A program made the translations under genes and the position numbers. A stretch of DNA of 64,000 nt from Symbiodinium natans (Eukaryota > Sar > Dinophyceae > Suessiales > Symbiodiniaceae): the NCBI GenBank assembly GCA_905221605.1, contig CAJNDS010002503.1, positions 1 to 64,000 on the forward strand. Reading direction: 5' to 3'. Shown here piece by piece: positions 1 through 13,692 of this stretch; positions within the stretch are counted from its first letter, which is position 1; every line of letters begins with the position of its first letter. The notes below the pieces were generated by a model. That model searched no databases. It was not told where the DNA came from and was given only the letters and a program-made list of their open reading frames with translations.

Positions 1-3000
1 ATCAGGGGTCAAGTCTGGAATCTTGAAGGTAAATATCCACGGCTCGGGAAGAGAACCATTTTTCGCGTCGATCTGGATTCTCACATTGATGCAAGAGAAG
101 CACCGCGCCTCCTGGCCGAAAAGAGCTCACGTCAAACACAGGTCTGATGGAACCGCAAAGGTGCAACTTGACCAGAGTGTCACATAGACGACATCGCAGA
201 GTAAGCCCAGACAGAGGACATAAAGGAGCATACAACGGGAGATCGCCAAGCATGACCTCAATCAAATCCACAATGTCACCACCGTCCACCTTTGCTGCTT
301 GATGATGTGCTGCACAGCCACGAGTCTTTGGATGTCTTTGGAGCACGGACAGGAAGGGCCAGCAACAGGCCATGGTTTCTTTTCAGCTGTACAAGAGCAA
401 GGCACCCGATGACACCCTCGCCCTCGCCTCCAGCAGTTGGATGCTCGAAGACCAAGACGGCGGGTCTTGCGAGAAAAGGACTATGTCCTCCAGGGAGACA
501 AAGGACATCACCTCGCACCAAAAGTTCACTGCACGTGGGCTGCTGCTAAGTCCGAGCCTCTGATTCAGAAGGGAAGGACTGGAAGGGCCGACTGCCGACC
601 GGAAGGCACCGTCGGAATATTAGAGCGCTGGCTGAGCTCTACAGGAGCAAGAGCAAAAGTGGGAGCAACCTGCTTGCCGGCTTGATCCTGTCACGGCCAG
701 AGAAGAAATTGCTCTAGAGATGTGGAAGAGCCACGCGCGAGAGCGCTCAGGAAAGGATGCAGCTATGGCGCGTGTGATACTTGCACGGGCCCGAACGCCC
801 AGCAAGGGGCCCTGTATGGCAACGACCGGAGTAACGGGCAGCTGAGGACTGTCAGCCGACTGGCGACAGACTGAACCTGATGGGGGTTCCATGACAGCAC
901 AAAATTAAGAAGTTTCCTACAGGATCCGAACTCCAGGAAGTCCTGGAGGCACTGAAACCCAAACACCCTTGTCTGGCCGGGCTTCAATAACGAAGCCCGA
1001 CAGAAGACCACAAAAATAGGACAGGAGGGTGACTGGTGCAGTAGAAAGGAGGTGAGGCCGAAGAGGTTCAAGGAGAGGGCCTGGTGTCCGAACCGAACCA
1101 AATCCACAAAAAAACCATCAGAGCTTGAGCGGCGAGTCAACAGCTCATTCGAAGCTTGCATGTCAAGGTATCATTCAGGGTTTGGCACAGTACGACCCTT
1201 GGACCCCTGCCTGGCGTGACGGAAAAAACTCTTCGCGCAGCGAGAGCACCTCCTTTGGAGCCTGCATGCAATCGCAGCAGCGTTTCGCTGGCATGTAGAG
1301 GACTGCGTAGGGCTCACAAGAATGTATAGCAGGCGATTGGCTTTCGAGAGGAATTCACCGGAACCTTAAACATGATTCGTGCTGTGTAGAAGGCCACGAC
1401 ACCATATGTGCCAAGAGTCGATGCTGGCTTCGTCTGATTAAGGTACCGCTGGCATGACATGCAGCAGCAGACGAGCCTGCAAGGATTTCGAGACATCATC
1501 CTTGAGCTTTGCAATATCATCCTGGTGTGCCTGGCAGGCTTCTTGCAACAACGTGTGTGACATGGGATTTGGACCGGCGCGGCTCACAGAGTATACTGAG
1601 TGCAGTTCTAGGTAGCGGACGCAGAGATTCCTGAACGATGGATCTTTTCAGGGCTTCCCAAAACAATACGGAATGCTCAAAAGAGGACCCTTGAAAGGGA
1701 CGCCTGACATTGAGAAACTGCCCAGATTCGGGTTGGCGAGGTGGAACTCGGGTCTTCTGGTCTAGACGGACCTGGGAACCTAAAACGTGCTGCGGTCTAC
1801 TATCATCTACGATGGTCTAGCCCAAAACCACTGGAATGCAATCGCATGCGATCGACTTGCGGCAGCACGATGTGCTAGCACCTCAGCGCCCCTTTCTGCA
1901 GTCCTATGCCGCTCATCACTGCGAGTGTGTTGGAACTGCCGGTGAGGTAGATACTACTATAACATCACTATGATCAAGGTGTTGCATGTTCAACTCGTCA
2001 CTGCCTGGAAGAATTCCTTCATCTTATTGAACTGCCTCTCCTGCTGCGCCTTGCCAGGAGCTGGGCCAAGGCTAGATTCAGAGGCCCAGTCAGGTCTGCA
2101 ACAGAATCTGTCGATTCTAGCGAAAGATATGAACAGAAAGCGCTGGGTCTGACACCACAGCTGAGCCACCACCATGGTTAAGCTCTCGGGCACTCACACC
2201 GTTGCCTCCACATTGGCACGGAGTTGCTTGAGTTGTGAGTGTCCTGTCGCACCCTCGAACACAAGGAAACAGTGTACGCATAGGGGTCGAATGCAGCGAA
2301 TGGTTCGTTCAACATATAGTGTGGCAGGCGCGTTGTAGGGCAATGAAGAAAAAGCTGTGCATAGCACAGAGTGCGAGCGATACAAAGCAGACATGGCTAC
2401 TGGCTGCTCTGTACGGATGAGCGCGCTCGAGAATCTCATCAAGACTGCATACCGCCTTGACGATGGACAGCACGAATATGATCTGTAGAGGTATTGCAAT
2501 GCTTCGAAGCCGCGATGCTCGTGAACCGCAAAATGAGTAGGGATTCTCAAAGAGCACAGGACTTTCAAGCCCTGTCATCCCTCTCGGACCCAAACAGCTG
2601 ACGTGCAAGAGTAGGCCGCACTCTGCAACCAGTGACTCAAACGAACGACAAAAGTATGGAAAGTTGCATTCTAGCTCGACGCGGGATCTTCTGCCACATC
2701 AGCCCTTCCCCCCGTGCTGCCTGGAGGAGCTGGCTCATCTTCTCGAACTCTCTCTCCTGTTGAGCCTAGCCACGAATGCCAACCAGGATGACATGCCCTA
2801 ATCCTTGGAACGAAACAGTGCGAATGGCCTGTCATCTACAGGCTTTATGGAAGATTGTTGAGGCACCCACCTTGCACTTATGCGAGACACGGAAAAAGTG
2901 CAGGCTGTGCAGGCTTGTCCTGTCCTGTGCAAACAATTTGCAGTGATTTTACAGCAGGGCCTCCATGTCCTTGCGAAGTTGTTGAAGGTCGTCTGTACAG

Positions 3001-3690
3001 GACAAGTCCTTCCGCTCGTGATGGAACGCATCAGACACTTCGCAAACACACAGCCACCAGGCAAACCCGGAGCCAAAGCACGGCGCGCGCAGATCTCAGA
3101 AGCCACAAGGATGGGCCGGATGTGGCGCTCATGAAGACATCCATTTAAATTATGCCAACCTAGGCTCCCCAAACCGTACGTGCTGAACCCAGAACCACCA
3201 CCCAGCCTTGAGATCACAAGCCTGCGTCTGCACGGCAGAGGAGCTTGCATCGGCACCAGGAGGAGAAGGCTGTGGCTGCTGGTCACCAGCCCTGCCGAAT
3301 CTGACCACTTTTACGAGATTGAGCTTTGAGGCTGAAGGTTGAGGGTGAAGAGTGCTAGGGTTTGTGAACTTGTGAGTAACAATCTGCTAGCCTACACCAA
3401 AGAATGAAATCCAAATTCGGAGATTGGGGGTTTCAACTGTTCAGCAGAATTTCAGGCCCCGCTTCGAAGAAGATACGAATGACATACGAACGAGCACAAA
3501 TCCGCGAGGCAACTAGCCCATGTCAGCAAAATTGGTTCAGGGATATGTACAACCATCTGGGGCAGCTGCACACATATTTCAGCCTGTTCACGTGTGAAAA
3601 GGGTGAATTGCTCAAAAATAGAAGGGCCTTGTGGAAAGGATTCCGTAGTTTGGATGTTCGTTAACTAAGGAGTAGCGTAGTTCGCCTCGG
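1..3690. other. Intergenic DNA, no recognisable gene
   Basis: Only short open frames occur on both strands, and none shows a family motif I recognise. The minus-strand frame at 2-373 is open to the window edge and could be an exon end, but its composition is not convincing. No RNA gene or clear repeat array was seen. Confidence 0.5.
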
Positions 3691-3699
3691 CCTCGTCTA

Positions 3700-3988
3700 G
3701 AACAAGCAAACCTTGCCCCGAAATCCAACCGCATTTGTGATGCGCCCCTCCGCCCCCCCGCCCTGGGACCCCCACCAGATCACTTGGAGGAGCTGCAAAC
3801 CGAACGCATTAAGGGGCACCTGCAAGAAACAACACCTTTTTTGACACCCCTTTGGGACCCCCTTCCTGGGAACCGCCCCCACACTCCCCTCGGACCCACT
3901 CGGCTGGAAATTTTGGAATTTTTTCTTGGCCTTGGGACGTGCGCGGGCCCGGCTGCCGAGGCGGCGCGCGCGCAAGCGTTTACAATTT
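3700..3988 (+). repeat. C-rich dispersed element, copy 1
   Basis: A C-rich body with GGGACCCCC-type runs ends in GGCTGCCGAGGCGGCGCGCG followed by CAAGCGTTTACAATTTTT. The same end (GCCGAGGCGG, then a CGCG stretch, then a GCGTT/TCGTTA motif running into AT-rich sequence) recurs at about 19130-19165, 19905-19945, 43290-43335 and 43910-43945. This recurrence is the evidence for a dispersed family. Left ends are not clearly defined. It could be a short non-autonomous transposon or an introner-like element; no coding capacity is seen. Confidence 0.45.
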
Positions 3989-6163
3989 TTAAGCCCCGTT
4001 CTCCTAGATTTGAAGCCTGCAGTGACCCTGGACAGTCGTAGGCCATAAGTAAGGGAACAATATGGTTCGAGGTGTACAGTCCAGGGGTGTCGGGAGCACT
4101 GAAACTCTAGTCAGGAGCTCAACATCTCAATCCGAAGGACTAAGCCCGAAGCCCACAGTATAGAGCACTTCTTGATACACTAAACTCAACTGTACCGTCT
4201 TAATGCAATATTATGCAATGACGCTTGAGTATCTACAGCACACAACACTGCAAAAAAAGTGATTCCCTCACCCCAACATCCTGGGCAGGAGGGTCGCAAA
4301 GGCCTTCTGAGCCTGCCAGAAGTCAGACTTGGGGTTTGTCGCTAGGGCCTGCGGTGATCGACATCGGCCTAACCGCACATACTCTCAGTTACTATCAGAG
4401 ATAGAGATGGGGTTATATAAGGGGTTTGAAGTTTGGGCTCCACGGCGCGGCCCGGATGCCAACAGGAACAGAGCCCTGCCCAACAAAGGAGCATATGGCA
4501 ACCTGAAGAGTCAGTAATGTTGTTCCGATAAAGTCCCCCCAAAACCCCAGTCGAATCACTCAGGCCCCCAAACTATGGCCCTTCCCTAGCCCCTCAGGTG
4601 TGGCTGAAAATATCCTTGGCAGCTGACATTAGACTTCGGGGAAGAACGAAGGACCTTGAAGGACCATTATGCCTTTGTCGAAGATTAGCATGGTATGGCA
4701 TCGTGCCCTGTTGCGAGTTGCAGCATGCACGAACCATGCAAGCGGAATTCGGCGCTTGTCCTTGCACGCCTGTCCTTTTCTGTCTGTGGTTATAAACCTT
4801 CAACATCGCAGCAAGCAATGCCGAAACCACAACGGTTCACCTGCTCGGCGTGCCCTTGCGAACCATTCTCCTGATCCACGGCAGTCAGCTGGGAAGGTCG
4901 AGAGGGGAACGCTGTGCCTACCCTCGCAAAACACATCAGGGTTGCTCTCATGTGATTCCACACTCTCAAGTGCATGTTGTCTGGTGATGAGCTTCGGTAT
5001 CATTCTCTGCATGAACCTTTGATACCTGAGTCTCCGGCGCCAACGAATACTACTGAACACCAAGTCAACAGCTGCTACCTTGGGAACATGCTGCACTTTA
5101 GTACGTTCTTTGCTCGGGCCTTCATGGCCCCGAGTAGGGCATCCAGCAGATCATAGCCCTGGGCGAGTCTTTGCAATCATTTGTCGATCTCATTTCAGAC
5201 AAATTAATGGTGGAAGCGTTGGTAGTTGAAAGATGCAAGCTCATGTGCTGGGCTCAGGGGTTGGACAATTGGACGACGAGATTAGCACATTCAATGCAAA
5301 AATCAGTTGAAGCAACGAAGGGAAGGGCAGTTGCTTGCACAACTCATGAAAGCGGTTACATGCTCATGATATGTCTGCTGGCTAGGTATTCCGAACATCA
5401 AGAAATGAATTTTGCTACAAGCCCTGCAACCTACTGTTCTTCACCTGCCTGCAGACGCGCCTTCACAAAGCCATCTCAGTAACCGAGCCTAAGAGGATCT
5501 GTCAGAAGCACCACTGGTATGACGCAGAGGGTGAAAGCTCAAAGATGTTGACCGAAAGTTGACAGTGTTGCTAGCCCGTTGAGGTCAGGTAGGAAAACGA
5601 GGCGCAAACTCCCACCAATCCTGAACCGCACGCACAAGACGCTCAAGCTGTAAAATATACTCCTGATCTTCAAATCAAAACCAGAAGCTGTAGCCTAAAA
5701 ACCAAAAGCCGAATCCACAAGCTTCAAATTGAATCAAAACTGGAAGCCCTGCCTGCTGTAGCTTATCGTCAAGCTCGTTCGCCTTTGCTTGGCAGCCGGC
5801 AAGTCGCAAGAAAGCGCTGCTGGCGTTTGACGACACGAGGCAAACTGATGTGTTCAACGACCTATACCTACTGGCTGAGGGGTAGCTACCCGTAGGTAAA
5901 TCAGGCAGGACATGGTCACTGGTCAGGAAAAATTTCAGCCCCGTCCTGAAGCCTTACGATCTGACCTCACATACATCCTGTCATTCCCAAAGCTGACAGT
6001 CCCGAGTTCGCGGCAAGAGTGGGCTGGGTGGAGCTTACTTCGCCCTGCGAGCGTGCTCAGGGGATCGAGTTGAAAACAAAGATGTCACTACATCTGTGGT
6101 GAGGGTGTTACGCCCGTGGCTGCAGGCGAAGCACCAAGCATCGGCCCTAATTGGCAAGCGGCC
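3989..6163. other. Intergenic DNA, no recognisable gene
   Basis: Short frames on both strands with no recognisable domain. No tandem repeat of note. Confidence 0.45.
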
Positions 6164-6910
6164 CAGGGTCGAGTAAACATCCTGTCGCGGCTCGAGTGTG
6201 CATCCTCGCGTAAAGGTTTCCAGCCGTATGGCAGCAGAGCGGGGCCCTGTGCATTCTGCGGCAGCTGGAAACTGCATTGCGGGCTTCCCGAAGGACAGCT
6301 ACCGTATACCATGGCACCAGGGCGTTCTGCGGCAGCGCGAAATGTATTGTCCTTCAGGAAGCCCACATTAGCCCACAGTGCATTTTCCAGCTGGGCCCCG
6401 CCCTGGTGTCATGGTATCAGGTAGCTGCCTTTCGGGAAGCCCGCAATGCATTTTCCAGCTTTCGCAGAATGCACAGGACCCCGCTCTGCTGCCATGGTAT
6501 AAGGTAGCTGTCCTTCGGGAAGCCCACAATGCGTTTCACGCTGCCGCAGAATGCACAGGGCCCGCCCTAGTGCCATGGTATAACAACGTAGCTGTGCCTT
6601 CGGGAAGCCCGCAATGCATTTTCCAGCTGCCGCAGAATGCACAGGGCCCCGCCCTGGTGTTGTAAGGTAGCTGTCCTTCAGGAAGCCGGCAATGCATTTT
6701 CCAGCTGCCGCAGAATGCACAGGGCCCCGCCCTGGTGACATGGTACAAGGTAGCTGTCCTTCAGGAAGCCCAACCTGTCACGCTGCGTGACACCGGGAAG
6801 GAGCCTGTGCATTTTGCGGCGGCCGGAAACTGCATGGCGGGTCCGAAGGGGGTAAACGCCGTTGGCCTGGATGTGCACTGGACGCTTAACATGATATTTA
6901 CTCGACCCTG
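6164..6910. repeat. 83-bp tandem array bounded by inverted copies
   Basis: About six units of roughly 82-85 bp run from about 6320 to 6790. Each contains GGTAGCTGTCCTTCGGGAAG, CCGCAATGCATTTTCCAGCT, a CCGCAGAATGCACAGGGCCC core and a CCATGGTAT boundary. The first copy (about 6235-6318) and a degenerate last copy (about 6803-6850) lie in the opposite orientation. The whole is bounded by the inverted pair CAGGGTCGAGTAAACATC (6164-6181) and GATATTTACTCGACCCTG (6893-6910). Open frames on both strands here are by-products of the repeat. Confidence 0.75.
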
Positions 6911-9900
6911 CCCCCATTGGCAAGCATTATCTCCTCAAAGTGGCGGACATTGGCGGGCGTCCAGGTCGTTGGAGTCGAATGACCCGTGTGTTTGGGGTGG
7001 AGGTTTGGGGTTAGCCTGTCGAATTCTGACGCACGCTTGCATTTTGCTCTGAGGTGAAACGAGGGGTAGCGCCACATTGTTTAACTCGGCTCGTGAGAAG
7101 TGTTTTAGCTTGATCATGATTGGTGTTGTGGCACAGTCAACCTTATTCTCAGCTGCTCTGGCCCTCCACCTCTCTTCGTCGAGATGGTCTACCAAGAGTT
7201 CCACGTGAGCAGTACTTTTTGCGGCTCAGCTCTGAATTCGCCGGTCGCCAGCTCACGTGTAGCTTCTTCTCGACGCACTCCGTAGCCGGGATGTGCTCAT
7301 CCTCAAGCTCGCCGAACAGTGTGGCACAGGCGCCGGGCGCACAGCTATGTAGTCTGTCTGCATAGTGGGTTTCGCCCACTTCTCGAACTTACTGGCAGCC
7401 TTCGCCTCTGCCTGGCTCTTGTCCCTGTGTCTTCGCAATGTGCCAGGTCACGACAGAGGTTGCCGCCTCTGCCTTCCACACACGTTTCGCTGCTGGTGTT
7501 GTTTTTGGCTCAAGACATGGCGCTAGCCTTGCTTGGGTGAAATGCGCCGCCTTCCTGCATACTGAGTCCCTGACCGCGTGAGTTTGGGTTTAAGAGTTTA
7601 AGATAAGTGGTACCATCACACTGCCCCCCCCCTACTCTTGGATACTCCAATCTAATGACCAGTACTCTACTTGCCTGCAGCGCTGAACTGAATCTACAAT
7701 AACCCCCCCCCCCGGCGGCAAACACACACCAGCCCAGGACCCACAACTCCTCGTGTCCAAGAAAACCATCGACCCCTTCAACCCTCAACCCCTAAAACCA
7801 TCAACCTCACAAGAGCCCTCAACCCTAAAAGCCCTAACACCTCAAAGCGACCGGGCCTTGGAAAGGCCGGGCTCCCAGCCTTGTCCCGGCCTGGGCGATG
7901 CGAGCTGCGGGGGACCGGTCACGACTTGGAGCTAGCAAACTACAGTATACCATTATGCAACTGGCGCGGAAGCCAACAATGGAGAAATGGCTCGAAAGCC
8001 ACGCGCAGCGATAAGAAGGTAGCACACTTTTGGCAACAGCTCGAGCAGCCCGATCCCTGCAGCAATCGTACATGTTAATGCATGAAAAATCTCACAAGGA
8101 AGTCGGCCGGATACACCTGTACTTGCACATTACTATGGTATGATTTAAAATCATATACTAGACAAGAGTTATAGTATGCTGTATCATGCTGTATTGCGCA
8201 GCGACAACAGATATGTCAGTGCCTGAAACAAGGGTATAAGTACAAGTAGAGTTGCCCTTGCCAGAAGGTGTATGCCACAGTTCACGTCCAAGCCTCGGTT
8301 TCGGCATCGGCTGCGCCCGGCCGGTGTCTGCCAGAATACGGCTTGGGATGGGGGTGTGACGAGCACGTACTCGGCGGAGGAAGGGATGGCGGCAACTCCT
8401 AGACCCGTAAACTATGCGATATTAATATACTGGAAGAAGCCAAGGTCCAAATCATATCGTCCATGAACCTGACAAGAACCCTGGCAGTGAAGGTACACGT
8501 TTCTGGTACCACACCCGTAACAGGGTCTGAAAGAACGGATCAAACTGACAACTTTGATGCTGACTCGGTGCCAATGGGGACGAATCTCCCCCGTCCACTC
8601 CCTAGGACACTGTATGTCTGTGCTGCGAAAAATACAGGCAGAGGAGGGGGCGGACAAGTGATTCAGAAGCTGCGTGAGCTGTGACAACGCACTTTGAGCC
8701 CAGGCGACGCCCAGCGTGGGAAGCGAATCGCACATAGCTGAACTCCCAAAGAGGCTGGAATGAGAAGAAGGGCTGCAGCAAAGCACGATAACTCTCCTTT
8801 TTCAGGTCAGGCTCTGCACCTCCGCTGCAATATCGAACAGGAAGCGGATTGTGGGTCCCCTGTCCATGGAACGTTATTCACATGGTCTTCAACTTGACCT
8901 TAAACCGGAAATCACCAAGCTACTTGGCATCTTAGCTAGGCAGATGACAAAGCTTCCGTGGGCTCGAGGCAGGTGTTGCAAGGACATCTTTGAAAGCACG
9001 CCGATCCCAACAATTCAGCGGGAGGCTGTCAAAGGTGTCTGCAGAGATGACCAATGAATGCAGTGCAGAGACCAGTGACGCACAACTGCCGATATGAACC
9101 CACCATCACGCAACGTGTGCTAGCTTCGAGCGTTTGCGCATGATAGCTCCCAGCTTGCCTCAGCCATTCCGGCCGCAAACGTGGCCGCTGTAGTTTGGTC
9201 CCCAGAAGTTCCTCGCTTTTGGGAGGTAGAATCTAAGGCCTTGTGCTCTTAGTGAGGGAACGTGCTTATGTGCATGAATTTCACAATTTAACCCGAAAAC
9301 CCCGTCCACTTGCTATGTTTTAGGCTTGTGCTGCACCTTTGACTCAGGCATACTCAGGCAGTGCAGTGATAATATTTGTGCTCAACTCTTTAGATCGTAC
9401 GATTCATGGAGTCGTACGCTACAGAAGCATGCCCATCTCTTGGGAGCCATGAGGTGCGCTCCTGAATTCTTCAACTCTGTATCATCAAGCTGGCTCGCAG
9501 CTGTTCCGGTTTAAACTCCCAGTAGAACTGCAAAGCAGACCATGGCTAAGGGCATCCATCCATCCATCCATGCACATACACTGACGTGCACATACACGTA
9601 CACCAACTGAAAATCTGAGAGCCTGAGCCGACAATTAGCTCACCAGACTGACGGGACACAGCTCCTTCTATCCGGATATCCCCTGTGCCTGCGTGCGCAG
9701 AATCCAGGGTTCCGTCTCAGTCTCCTAAAGGTTCGCTCAAAGATCCCCATAGAAGTACCTTTATAAGGTTTAAGATTGATATGGTTTTGGGGATGAGAAC
9801 ATCTACCGCAGCTCCTTACGTCCGACACCGGACGGACTTTAGGCTGAGGATTTACACTCTATGCCTTTGCAGACTTGGGCGGCGCACCTCGACGGAAGAA

Positions 9901-10500
9901 GTCGGCCGGCCTTGCGATGCCAGATCCTGGCGCTCAGGAGCCCCTTCCAAAGCGGGGGACCTCTTCAAGCTTTCTAAAGGCCCGAGCTTGAACACTTGTG
10001 GTCCCGATCTGGGCACCCCCTAGCTCATAATTGACAACACCTACATGGACCCATATTGCAGCTCCACTTCGACCTCATGTACAAACTGCACAAAGTGGAG
10101 CATTCTTCATCTTGGGTCCCATAAGAACTGGAAGCGAAACACGGTGCAGCGGCCATGCCTCCATGGCTGGACATGAGCTTCCGCCTGCGCGAGATGGGGA
10201 GGGGATGGGCGGAGAGGCTTTCCCCAAAAACTCAACTTGGGGGCCGCGACAATCAATGCCACTTTGATCCTTAGCAACACCTCACCCTTCACCAAGCTTT
10301 GCTGCAGCTGAGGGTTTAAAGCCTGTAAAAAAGGTAAATATTTGGCTTCGGCTCGATGCGGTCTAGGATCGACTGCGGGCCGGGTGATTTGGATGATTGG
10401 GGCTTCAGAGGATTGCGGGTTAATTGGAGGGCTTTCGACGCTGCAGACACACGGGGTTGGGGAAGGAGCTTTAAGGATTGCGCCGGTCAAGACTGTAAGC
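6911..10500. other. Intergenic DNA, no recognisable gene
   Basis: No family motif was found in any frame. Minor simple repeats are present: poly-C near 7620 and 7700, and a CCAT run at about 9556-9575. A TTTTGGCTCAAG match to the 3' end of the dinoflagellate spliced leader lies near 7503, just before an ATG, but the following frame is short. Confidence 0.45.
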
Positions 10501-10524
10501 ATCTCAAGTCTAAGTATCCCCACC

Positions 10525-10562
10525 CCCTTAAGGGGGGGGGGTAACCCCCCCCCCCCTTGTCG
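10525..10562. repeat. Poly-G/poly-C hairpin
   Basis: A run of about ten G is followed by TAA and a run of about twelve C, forming a near-perfect G:C inverted repeat with a tiny loop. It is one of many such tracts in the window. Confidence 0.7.
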
Positions 10563-10689
10563 CCAGCATGAAAAAGCTTCAGGATTTTGCTGTTGCCTGG
10601 TGGGCCCCCAAGGTCTTTGAAATTTCAGCCAGGGGTTTTGAAGGGGAGGTAGGTAGGTCGAACAATGGCCTGTCCCGATGGTACCACGT

Positions 10690-10721
10690 CCCCGGCTCTC
10701 GCTCTCACCCTCTCTCTCTCA

Positions 10722-10770
<49 letters not shown>

Positions 10771-10811
10771 ACTCTCTCTCTCTCTCTCTCTCTCACTCTC
10801 TCTCTCTCTCA

Positions 10812-10850
<39 letters not shown>

Positions 10851-10932
10851 TCGCTCTCGCTCTCGCTCTCGCTCTCACTCGTTTTTGCCCTCGCTCTCAC
10901 TCGCTTTTGCTCTCGCGCTCACTCTCTTCGCG
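10690..10932. repeat. (CT)n microsatellite with CACTCT variants
   Basis: Long CT dinucleotide run with interspersed CACTCT and CGCTCT variants. It creates long Leu/Ser-rich pseudo-frames in all plus frames, including a 265-residue frame beginning at 10568 that should not be read as a gene. Confidence 0.9.
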
Positions 10933-11277
10933 CCCAGGCCAATGTAGTTGGCGCGCAAAGCCACCTCAGGATTCCACAGCTAACCAGCTAAAAGCTTCCC
11001 CAAGGGGTCCGGGGACTACTCAATACATGGGTGGGAGGAGGGGGGAGCCAGGAGTTTGGGACACGGACGGGTCCCCGATTGTCTTCCGGAAGCGCGGCGC
11101 GCCAACACACTCCGAAATTTCACACAAGTTTCCTCAGCCAAGAGGGGGACCCTCCAATACATTTTGTTCAAAGGGGCTCCAGGGAAACCCTATAACAATA
11201 TTTCCCCACCCCCCAGCTTTCAATACATTTATCTTCAACGGGGATGGTCGGGATATACCATGGTCGGGATATAACGG
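10933..11277. other. Spacer between two CT microsatellites
   Basis: No recognisable gene. The sequence only looks coding because frames opened by the CT repeats run into it. Confidence 0.5.
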
Positions 11278-11306
11278 TTGTCTCTCTCTCACTCTCTCTC
11301 TCTCTC

Positions 11307-11362
<56 letters not shown>
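11278..11362. repeat. (CT)n microsatellite, second tract
   Basis: Nearly pure CT repeat of about 85 bp with two CACTCT interruptions. Confidence 0.9.
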
Positions 11363-11364
<2 letters not shown>

Positions 11365-11720
11365 AGTCTGTCGTCTGTCACCTTCTCCGCCTAGCAAAAT
11401 AAAAACGCCCTGGGGACGTAGTACCGGGACGGCCTGCCCAGGCAGCAACTGCCCCAGAACCTCCAACAATCTCTAGAGGTGGTATTTATGTGTACTTATG
11501 TGATCTTATGTGCTTCGTGGGTTGTTGTTTGTTTCGGTGTGTCTGTTTTAATGGTCTGCAGACATCCTCTGCCTTCCCCTGACGGTTGTGGTCCAGAATT
11601 CGATTCTGAAATTATTTTCAGCCGCTTACCCCCCGAATGTTGAAATTTCAGCCTGTTGCACCCACCCCCAGGTTTATCATGCCTCGGCGTCCAGCTAACC
11701 GCCTGAAATATTTCAAGGCC

Positions 11721-11751
<31 letters not shown>

Positions 11752-13554
11752 TTTCAAGGGTTAAGGGGGTGGGGATGTCTAAGTATGTTCGAGTTCTTCC
11801 ATCGCCGAGTCACATTCGGGAGGATGTAAATGCGACAGAGGTACTGGGGACTCAAGCGATTGGGGCCTTACAGCTTGGGACCCTATCCTCTTGGCGTGCC
11901 TATGTCCACGGCCGCGGTCCGTGAAGAATCGGGCTTGATCTGCAAGGTCTACGGGGCGGTGGACTCCAACAAGACACAAGCTGCACAGTAAAGACTCATC
12001 CATATCGTGTCTCTGTCTCCGGCCTGAACATGAGAAGATGCAAGATTGGTGGTCTGGGGCTTGGGGTTAAAACTTCGAAATGAGATGGCCCGTCTTCCTG
12101 CTCCGATTGCCGTTGGCTTCTGCTGCTTGTGCAGTCCCGGAGGCGAGCGAGGCTCGCTTTGGCGTCTGCTGTTCTGCATTCTGTCGAACTTGGGCACCCA
12201 AAGGTAACAACAAAGTACGCAATTCAACAAAGCCCTTTAGGCTATCTCCAAATCGAACATGCGCGCAGCTCCCGGAAAATTCCACCACCCGCCGCAAGAA
12301 GAGAGTCACGCTTTCTTACAAGGCTGCGCGGTCCACATCAAACAATTGCTTCGTTGCTTTGATAGTGGCGTTGGGCATGCAGGAAAGCGTTGATTTGACT
12401 GTATATATGTTTTCTGATTCCTTCGTTGCCAGAACCTTTTGTGCATCATGCTTGCCGCCTCTAATTCCCAGAAACTCCCCGGGCTTCCAAGTTCCAAGAT
12501 CAAGCGACGAGTTTTCAAGGTTAAGATTTCGTGCAAAGTTGGGGCAGTTTGGCGGTACAAAAACCATCAACAAAACCATGCAAAATTGTAGTAGAGATGG
12601 TTATCAGGAACACGCTGCTGTCAAGATGTTTTGCGAATTCGGATAAGAAATACAGCATGCGTTTTGTTGGACAAAGTCCGCGTCATGCACAGTGCGGCGG
12701 TTCCCTACAGAACGCTGTCCGTCTCAAAATCGCTTATGGAAGGCATCCCCGGGCCGAAAGTTTCGAGCAACGGGGCCTCCATTTAGCATGCATATATAAA
12801 GGACTCGCCTGCGGAGTAGCGGAGTTTCGAAATAAACTAGATGGCAAATTATACGCTCGAAGAGTACGCTTTCCTCCTGTGAGGCATGAGATGGCAGGAG
12901 TTTCTGTTTAACTGGCCAGATTGCTTCAAGTGAAGCATCCCTTCTTCTAGTTCTGCGCGCGTTGCTTTGCAACCGATCCCTGAACTCGCAGCAATGGCTC
13001 AGCCAGACGCGCACGAGTGGTTTGTTTACGACAGGGCCAGGCTGGGCTGTCCAACTTGCTCTGACCAAAGCAGTATCTCAGTACTGTCACAGCTTCGGCG
13101 CTCATTGCTTGTCATGGTTCATGCCAGATGCCATGCTTCTGCGGTGCATGATTGGGTTCTTGAAGTACGCGGGCAACCCCAAACATCGCGCGCGGGACTT
13201 CGCTCGGGATCGGGTTTGCTTTGTTCAGTTTTGAGGAACCTTTCATGATCACAGCCAGGGTTTCAGCAGAAAGCCCCGCTTTTTTGGCAAATCGGGCTCT
13301 TGTGCACAACGATCGCCACAGTGTTAGCTTCTGAGGCTTCACCGAACCGGAGGAGCATGCTTGTCTCTTCTCTGGAGCGAAGCATAGCAACCTAGCCAGA
13401 CAATTCCGGAAACTTTAACCTATACCCACAGGTCCTTTGCCAGCTGCTCTGAAGCCTCGGAACTAAAAGTCTACTGGCTATGGAGTCCACCAGCCCTGAA
13501 GCCTTGGACCCAACTTTCAAAGTTACAACGTAGGCAACTGATTTGCTGCCACTA
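11363..13554. other. Intergenic DNA with one unremarkable long frame
   Basis: The longest frame here is plus-strand 12080-12646 (188 codons). It overlaps equally plausible minus-strand frames, has no recognisable motif and is not called as a gene. A poly-C then poly-A tract lies at about 11722-11752. Confidence 0.4.
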
Positions 13555-13692
13555 GGCTCTGCTATACTCGACTACACTGTACTGTTCTCTACAATACGGA
13601 CACTACACTGCGCTACACTATGCCATACTGTACTGTACTGTACTGTACTGTACTGTCCTGTACTGTACTGTACTACACTAGACTATGCTATC
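13555..13692. repeat. (TACTG)n microsatellite
   Basis: Pentanucleotide TACTG/TACAC repeats, purest at about 13626-13672, with decayed flanks. Confidence 0.85.

Noticed and set aside
7497-7516. TTTTGGCTCAAG followed by ACATGG, resembling the 3' end of the dinoflagellate spliced leader (a relic of a retroposed cDNA)
   Set aside because: Only 12 of 22 bases match, shorter GGCTCAAG matches occur elsewhere, and the following frame is short. Kept only as a note.
10568-11365. 265-codon frame with long Ser-Leu tracts
   Set aside because: Generated by two CT microsatellites and the DNA between them; all plus frames are similarly open.
12080-12646. 188-codon plus-strand frame
   Set aside because: Longest non-repetitive frame in the first 24 kb, but minus-strand frames overlap it fully, there is no motif and no splice or homology support.
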